Below, one piece after another: positions 7,450-12,133 of a stretch of 12,133 nucleotides of DNA; position 1 is the stretch's first letter, and each line of letters starts with the position of its first letter. The DNA comes from Brucellaceae bacterium (GTDB taxonomy: Bacteria > Pseudomonadota > Alphaproteobacteria > Rhizobiales > Rhizobiaceae). The DNA lies in the NCBI GenBank assembly GCA_031253705.1, contig JAIRVW010000334.1:1-12133 (forward strand), written 5' to 3'. The notes beneath the pieces were generated by a model. That model was not told the origin of the DNA and made no database searches. It worked only from the letters and a program-made list of their open reading frames with translations. The translations under genes and the position numbers were made by a program.

Positions 7450-9537
7450 TTGAGTAATATTGCGACCCATAGTGCCACGCACGCTGTTCCGTTTTCTGAT
7501 GCCGGATTTGCACAGGAAGCTGTGCCGGTCAGCACGGGAAGAACTGCACGGTTTGCTGCATTTTTTGCCCGCAAACACTGGGCATGGCGCGCACTGATTG
7601 CGACTGCCGGTACGATGGCGCTCACTGTGTCTGTGCTGATGCTGACGGAATGGCTGATGCGCGGCAACAGCGCATCATGGCAGCAGTTTTTCTCGCTGTC
7701 GCATCGCCCGCTCTGGACAACGCTGGCTCTGGTTTTCGTAACATTTATGCTGCTCGACGGGCTGTTTGGCCGGTTGTGGCAGGGTGTGCTGTTGATTGCA
7801 CCCGTTATGCTCGGACTGGCATGGTTCAGCCAGCAAAAGGGCATGTATCTGGGCGATCCGCTCTATCCGAGTGATCTGCTTTATACCCGTCAGGTCATTG
7901 ATCTGATGCCGCTTTTGGTTCGTGACCGGCCGGTTGATGCGGTGCTGATTGTGCTGGCATCCCTTGCCGGTATTGCGGCACTTTATTTTTGCTGGCGCTT
8001 TTTCCGCCGCTCAATGCCGCGTCTCAGCTGGGCAGCACGCGGTGCGCGTCTGGCTTTTGCACTACCGGCGCTGATCTGGTTCGGCAGTATTTCTGACTAT
8101 TCATCTTTCTCTTATATTCGCGACCGCATGGGCATTGTGCCGATGATGTGGGATCAGAAGGAAAACTATGCCCATAACGGGCTGGTTGTGGCCTTTATTT
8201 TCAATATTCCGATGGCCAATGTCTCGGCACCCGGCGGTTATTCGCAGGAGCGGATTGAGAGCATCGCGGAATATTTGTTCCCTGCGGATGCGAACGGCAA
8301 TCTGCTCGCGGGATCGTCTTCCGCACATGGTAATGCGATTATCCCTGTTGTGGCGCGCAATGATGACAAGCCTGATGTCATTGTGATCATGAGTGAATCC
8401 TTCTGGGATCCGTCGCGTCTGCCGGGCGTTGCCTTTGATGAAGACCCGATTAAAAATGTGCGCAACAATCAGTCCGGCCATGTGTTTTCGCCGGAATTCG
8501 GCGGCATGACTGCCAATGTTGAATTTGAAGCGCTGACCGGTTTTTCCAATGCATTCCTGCCTTATGGCAGTATTCCTTATCAGCAATATGTGCGTCGTCC
8601 TGTGCCGTCGCTGGCGTCTTTCTTCAGTGAGCAGGGTTATGAAACCCGTGCACTGCATCCTTACCGCCAGTGGTTCTGGAACCGTGGCTCGGTCTATGAA
8701 AATTTCGGCTTTGATAAATTCCTGTCAGAGGAAAATCTGCCGACTTTGACGAAAAAAGGCCATCTCGCATCCGATGAGGAATTTACCGGTGAGATTATCC
8801 GCGCGGCAGAAGAGGCTGAAAAACCGCTCTTCTTGTTCGGTGTATCGTTGCAGGGGCACGGCCCTTATGCGCCAAGCCGTTATCCTGACAGCAAAATAAG
8901 GGTTGTGACCGATGCGGGCAGTGCTGTCAGCGAAGAGTCGAAAGGTACAATCCGTTCTTATGCGCAAGGTGCGCAGGATGCCGATATCAATCTCGGACGC
9001 CTGATGGACTGGGCAAAGAAGCGTGAGCGTGAAACGATCATCGTGTTCTTCGGGGATCACCTGCCGCCGCTGGGTGACGCCTATATTGAGAGCGGGTACA
9101 TGAAAAACCGCACGGCCAGCCGTGTCGATACGGCGGATCACATGCTGGCACAGCATGAAACCCCGCTGATTTTGTGGTCAAGCCGCACCGATAGCCTGCG
9201 TGGTGTCGGCACAATCAGCCCGTCTTTCCTGCCGCTTTATGTGCTGGAAATGGCCGGTCTGCAGCATCCTTATTACACCGGCTTTCTGGGCAAAGTGCAT
9301 CAGGATTACAGTGTGATTGACGGTCATATGCTGCTGGACAAAGACTATACGCCGCATGCAGGCTGGCTGCAGCAGCCGGAAATTCCGCAGATTTTGCAGG
9401 ATTACCGTCAGGTGCAATATGACATGATGTTCGGTAATACCTATTCCAAAGAAAAACTCTTTCCTTTTCTGAGTGCCGGAATTTACGCCGGTACCGAGCA
9501 GAAGAACAAGGAACAGGTTACAGAAACACAATATTAG
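7450..9537 (+). CDS. LtaS-like membrane phosphoglycerol transferase / sulfatase-family protein
   Basis: A 695-residue inner-membrane enzyme of the alkaline-phosphatase superfamily. About five transmembrane helices (near 46-70, 90-107, 112-126, 163-183, 200-216) are followed by a large periplasmic domain, the layout of lipoteichoic acid synthase. The domain shows the metal-binding Glu316 in 'VIVIMSESFWD', the expected nucleophile Thr354 in 'GGMTANVEFEALTG', 'WFWNRGSVYENFGFDKF' (408-424), His470 in 'LQGHGPY' and Asp536-His537 in 'FFGDHLPP'. All match LtaS-type metal, nucleophile and substrate positions. Gram-negatives lack lipoteichoic acid, so it more likely transfers phosphoglycerol to a periplasmic glucan (as OpgB/MdoB or CgmB-type enzymes do) or to another envelope glycan; the acceptor is inferred only. 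The start is TTG 7450 with GGAAG 7 nt upstream. An in-frame stop at 7417 and no ATG or GTG before helix 1 make TTG the only reasonable choice. Confidence 0.87.
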   Translation: MSNIATHSATHAVPFSDAGFAQEAVPVSTGRTARFAAFFARKHWAWRALIATAGTMALTVSVLMLTEWLMRGNSASWQQFFSLSHRPLWTTLALVFVTFMLLDGLFGRLWQGVLLIAPVMLGLAWFSQQKGMYLGDPLYPSDLLYTRQVIDLMPLLVRDRPVDAVLIVLASLAGIAALYFCWRFFRRSMPRLSWAARGARLAFALPALIWFGSISDYSSFSYIRDRMGIVPMMWDQKENYAHNGLVVAFIFNIPMANVSAPGGYSQERIESIAEYLFPADANGNLLAGSSSAHGNAIIPVVARNDDKPDVIVIMSESFWDPSRLPGVAFDEDPIKNVRNNQSGHVFSPEFGGMTANVEFEALTGFSNAFLPYGSIPYQQYVRRPVPSLASFFSEQGYETRALHPYRQWFWNRGSVYENFGFDKFLSEENLPTLTKKGHLASDEEFTGEIIRAAEEAEKPLFLFGVSLQGHGPYAPSRYPDSKIRVVTDAGSAVSEESKGTIRSYAQGAQDADINLGRLMDWAKKRERETIIVFFGDHLPPLGDAYIESGYMKNRTASRVDTADHMLAQHETPLILWSSRTDSLRGVGTISPSFLPLYVLEMAGLQHPYYTGFLGKVHQDYSVIDGHMLLDKDYTPHAGWLQQPEIPQILQDYRQVQYDMMFGNTYSKEKLFPFLSAGIYAGTEQKNKEQVTETQY

Positions 9538-9573
9538 AAATTACTTTATTTCTATATTTTTACCTGCTTGCTA

Positions 9574-9602
9574 TGATCAGATAATTTTTTTATGTTTGAT
9601 CA
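9574..9602. repeat. AT-rich dyad between the LtaS-like and kinase genes
   Basis: Two TGATCA palindromes (9574-9579 and 9597-9602) flank an ATAA-TTTTT-TTAT inner dyad, in an otherwise AT-rich 140-bp gap. It may be a weak terminator for the upstream gene or a control site for the kinase gene. TTGATC at 9596-9601 could act as a -35 element, though no good -10 follows. Chance is possible in such AT-rich DNA. Confidence 0.3.
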
Positions 9603-9677
9603 AAGATTACGACCATCGTTCTGTTTTCGCTGTTTTAAAGAACTGCGGGGACAGGACAGATCAGGGGGGCAGCGGGT

Positions 9678-11699
9678 TTGAAGCGAAATCTTACGCAATT
9701 CGCGCTGGGTTTGTTGCTTCCGCTGGTCTTTCTGTCTGGTTTTTTTCTGTGGCTGCTGGTGTTACAGGAAAGAACGCGTATTGAAAATCAAACATTGGAT
9801 GAAACGCAATCCCTTTCCATTACCATTGATCGTGAAATTTACGGGTTGCAGCGGGCGGCCGAAATTATCAGCTATTCTAATATTCTGAGATATGGCCGTT
9901 TCGATATTTTGCAGAAGATCCTGCAGGATATGGCTGCCGAGATGAATATCATCATCACGATCTATGATCCTGATGCCAAATTACTGCTCTCTTCCGATAA
10001 CCGGCAAATCCCGCATATTCCGCTGATGACCAAAGCGGATCTGGCCTGTGTTTCTGTGGCAAAGCCGTCTTTTGTCAGCGGTATTACCCGTGCCCATGAA
10101 AATGATCCTTATTATTTTACTGTGCTGCGTCCGGTGATCGTTGAGGGAAAGCTGCATTATTATCTGGCGCTGACCATGGAGGCGCAGCGTATCAGTGATA
10201 TTCTGAATATGCGCGATACGCATAAAAACTGGACAGCTTATGTGGTTGACCAGCATGACAAAGTGCTCGCACGCAGCAATAACAGTCAGGATTATGCCGG
10301 AGAAATGATACCGGAAGGTCTGCGTGCTGATACGAAAGATATGGAGGGCTATTGGGGCGGCAGGGTTCTCGATGGCAACCAGGTGTTCGGCTATTATATT
10401 CGCTCCAGTGTGAGCGGCTGGCGCATTGCTATCGGTGTTAATCGCTCTGAGCTGAACCGGCCGGTATGGGTCGCCTTTGCCTATTTCATTTTGCTGTTGC
10501 TGGGTGCTTTATTGCTTAGTGCTTTGCTCGCCGGTTACTTCGGGCGCAAAATTTCACGCCCCGTCAGAAAACTTGCCGAACAGGCAATGGCTGTGGGGGA
10601 TACGCAGGCGCTGCAGCCGCTGGTTTCCGGTATTCATGAGCTGGATGTAGTCAGCGATGCGCTGGTTGAAGCGGATAAGCGCAACCGGATGAAAGAGCAA
10701 ACATTGCTTGAAGCGCAATTGCGGCTGCACATGGCGCTGGATGCCGGTAATATCGGCGTCTGGGAGTATAATCCTGAGAACACCGCGGTGACGCTGGATG
10801 GCCGCGCCAGCCATATGCTGGCATTCCGCGATAGACATATTATTGATTTCAGTGAGGATTTTCTGCCGCTGGTTCTGGATGAAGATAAGCCGCGGGTTGA
10901 AAAAGCGCTGACCGATGCGCTGGACAGCGGTGAGATCGTGCGCGAGACATTCCGTATTCATGATGAGGGGCCGCATCCGCTTTGGATGACCGGTATCGGG
11001 CGACGGATTTATACCGACAGCGGCAGGGCGTCTGTTCTCGGCCTGATCGTCAATGTTACGGCAGAGCAGATGGCGCTGGAACAGCGCGAAGTGGTGGCGC
11101 AGGAACTGAACCACCGGCTGAAAAATATGTTTGCGGTGATTATCAGCCTGATGAATCTTTCTGCCCGCGGCAAAACGGATGTGCAGGATTATGTCAGCCA
11201 GATGCGTGAGCGTATGATGGCGCTGGCCGGTGCTTTTGAGCTGACTTATCAGAAGAATATGCCTGATCTGAGCAAGCAGCGCTTTATTTCACTCAATGAT
11301 CTGCTGAGCCGGTTAGCAAGCCCCTATGGTTTTGCCGATCAGGAGCGTATCCGCATTGAGGGTGATGCACTGTTGTGTCCGGTTGGGCATGTCACGCCGA
11401 TGAGCCTTGTTTTCCATGAACTGGTGACCAATTCAGTCAAACACGGTGCCTTGTCGGTGCCGCAGGGACATGTGGAAATCCGGCTGTCGAAACATCAGAC
11501 GGACATGACAATTGAATGGCTGGAAATAAACGGCCCTGAAATTACGCAGGAACCATCCAAGCGCGGCTTCGGTTCACGGCTTAAACAGCTGAGTATTGAT
11601 GTGCAGATGCAGGGTAGTTTTAAGGAAATCTGGGGCAAAAGCGGGCTGATCTGTATTATTCAACTGCCTTTGCCGCAATTGCCGGAGGCGCAGGAATAG
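9678..11699 (+). CDS. Membrane-bound HWE-family sensor histidine kinase (periplasmic sensor, HAMP, PAS)
   Basis: A 673-residue sensor kinase. Helix 1 (about 8-29) and helix 2 (about 262-288) bracket a periplasmic sensor domain of some 230 residues, probably Cache-like. A HAMP linker (about 289-340), a PAS domain (about 345-465) and the kinase core follow. The phospho-acceptor is His479 in 'ELNHRLKNMFAVI'. The defining HWE residues are present: His580 and Asn585 in 'FHELVTNSVKHGAL' and Trp614-x-Glu616 in 'IEWLEINGP'. 'RGFGSRL' (629-635) is the glycine-rich ATP-lid segment. The kinase therefore looks catalytically complete. No response regulator is encoded in the window, so it is an orphan here. 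The start is TTG 9678, with AGGGGG about 9 nt upstream. An in-frame stop at 9636 and helix 1 starting at residue 8 support it. The gene is 140 bp from the LtaS-like gene, so co-transcription is possible but not shown. Confidence 0.92.
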   Translation: MKRNLTQFALGLLLPLVFLSGFFLWLLVLQERTRIENQTLDETQSLSITIDREIYGLQRAAEIISYSNILRYGRFDILQKILQDMAAEMNIIITIYDPDAKLLLSSDNRQIPHIPLMTKADLACVSVAKPSFVSGITRAHENDPYYFTVLRPVIVEGKLHYYLALTMEAQRISDILNMRDTHKNWTAYVVDQHDKVLARSNNSQDYAGEMIPEGLRADTKDMEGYWGGRVLDGNQVFGYYIRSSVSGWRIAIGVNRSELNRPVWVAFAYFILLLLGALLLSALLAGYFGRKISRPVRKLAEQAMAVGDTQALQPLVSGIHELDVVSDALVEADKRNRMKEQTLLEAQLRLHMALDAGNIGVWEYNPENTAVTLDGRASHMLAFRDRHIIDFSEDFLPLVLDEDKPRVEKALTDALDSGEIVRETFRIHDEGPHPLWMTGIGRRIYTDSGRASVLGLIVNVTAEQMALEQREVVAQELNHRLKNMFAVIISLMNLSARGKTDVQDYVSQMRERMMALAGAFELTYQKNMPDLSKQRFISLNDLLSRLASPYGFADQERIRIEGDALLCPVGHVTPMSLVFHELVTNSVKHGALSVPQGHVEIRLSKHQTDMTIEWLEINGPEITQEPSKRGFGSRLKQLSIDVQMQGSFKEIWGKSGLICIIQLPLPQLPEAQE

Positions 11700-11715
11700 T
11701 CTGAACCGGCGGCGC

Positions 11716-12133
11716 TTATTTCTTGGCACCGGTTTTTCTGTGCTCATGTTTGTTGCCGGCAAGCATCTGGTTTTGCAAAGCCAGCGCGTTGATAATCGCG
11801 CAATCTGGATCATTATCACCATGGCAGCGATCCGCAAGTTTCTGCAAGGTGTCGGCCATGGAGCGCATATCGGCGATCTTGGTTTCAAGCTCGGCCACAT
11901 GCGCAAGCGCAATCTGCTTCACCTCCGATGAGGCACGCTGATCATTGCGCCAGAGATTGAGCAGTAATTTGATCCGCTCCAGCGACAGGCCGAGATCACG
12001 GCACTGACGGATAAACCGTAAATTCTGCACATCACGGTCGGAATAAACACGATAGCCGGAGGCTGTCCGGTCGGCTGCATCAATCAGCCCGATCGACTCA
12101 TAATAGCGGATCATCTTGGCTGAGATGCCGGAT
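11716..12133 (-). CDS. cueR: CueR/HmrR-type Cu(I)-responsive MerR-family regulator (N-terminus outside window)
   Basis: A copper-sensing transcription activator that distorts overlong-spacer promoters. The frame is open through the right edge: codons before the ATG at 12114 read SGISAK, matching the family's helix-turn-helix, so that ATG is internal and about 15 residues are missing. From that Met, 'MIRYYESIGLI' and 'GYRVYSDRDV' are the DNA-binding part, and a long coiled-coil dimerisation helix follows. The metal loop has Cys97 and Cys105 in C-HGDNDPD-C, the same C-x7-C spacing as Cys112/Cys120 of E. coli CueR. A Ser (62) stands where CueR has Ser77; divalent-metal sensors have Cys there, so a Cu(I)/Ag(I)/Au(I) sensor is favoured. 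The tail 'NKHEHRK' replaces the CCHH tail of E. coli CueR. It is convergent with the kinase gene, with only 16 bp between the two stops and no clear terminator there. It is the likely regulator of the copZ-copA promoter. Confidence 0.92.
   Translation of the reverse strand, partial: SGISAKMIRYYESIGLIDAADRTASGYRVYSDRDVQNLRFIRQCRDLGLSLERIKLLLNLWRNDQRASSEVKQIALAHVAELETKIADMRSMADTLQKLADRCHGDNDPDCAIINALALQNQMLAGNKHEHRKTGAKK

Overview
The window looks like a chromosomal segment of an alphaproteobacterium, probably Hyphomicrobiales (Brucella/Ochrobactrum-like). The grounds are an HWE-family histidine kinase, a CueR/HmrR-type regulator with a 'SGISAKMIRYYES' N-terminus, and moderately GC-rich coding DNA broken by AT-rich intergenic gaps. 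The taxonomic call is inferred from protein style only. No rRNA, tRNA, insertion sequence, prophage gene or CRISPR array is visible.

Left half, all on the minus strand, in transcription order. A PAS-PAS-GGDEF-EAL cyclic-di-GMP enzyme (4852-6951) is followed by a copper-responsive promoter (4758-4788) with the 19-bp spacer and near-perfect dyad of CueR-activated promoters. This promoter leads into a small CopZ-like copper chaperone (4425-4652) and a two-HMA-domain Cu(I) P1B-ATPase CopA (1893-4406), closed by a hairpin terminator (1830-1851). Beyond the terminator lies the first 548 residues of a membrane-bound PQQ-dependent glucose dehydrogenase (1-1644), which runs off the left edge.

Right half. 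A 498-bp intergenic region (6952-7449) separates the c-di-GMP gene from a divergent plus-strand pair: a five-TM LtaS-like phosphoglycerol-transferase/sulfatase (7450-9537) and a membrane-bound HWE histidine kinase with periplasmic sensor, HAMP and PAS domains (9678-11699). Both start with TTG. Convergent to the kinase, 16 bp away, is a CueR-type MerR regulator (11716 to the right edge) whose N-terminus lies outside the window.

The clearest functional link is copper homeostasis. The CueR-like protein is a good candidate to sense Cu(I) and act on the dyad upstream of copZ-copA about 7 kb away; CopZ would carry Cu(I), and CopA would export it to the periplasm. The c-di-GMP enzyme, LtaS-like enzyme, orphan kinase and glucose dehydrogenase are envelope or signalling genes with no firm mechanistic link to copper. 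I found no convincing wholly new system. The points most worth checking are the copper promoter/regulator pairing, the roughly 100-nt copZ leader, the role of an LtaS-like enzyme in a Gram-negative, and the c-di-GMP gene placed directly upstream of the copper operon without an obvious terminator.
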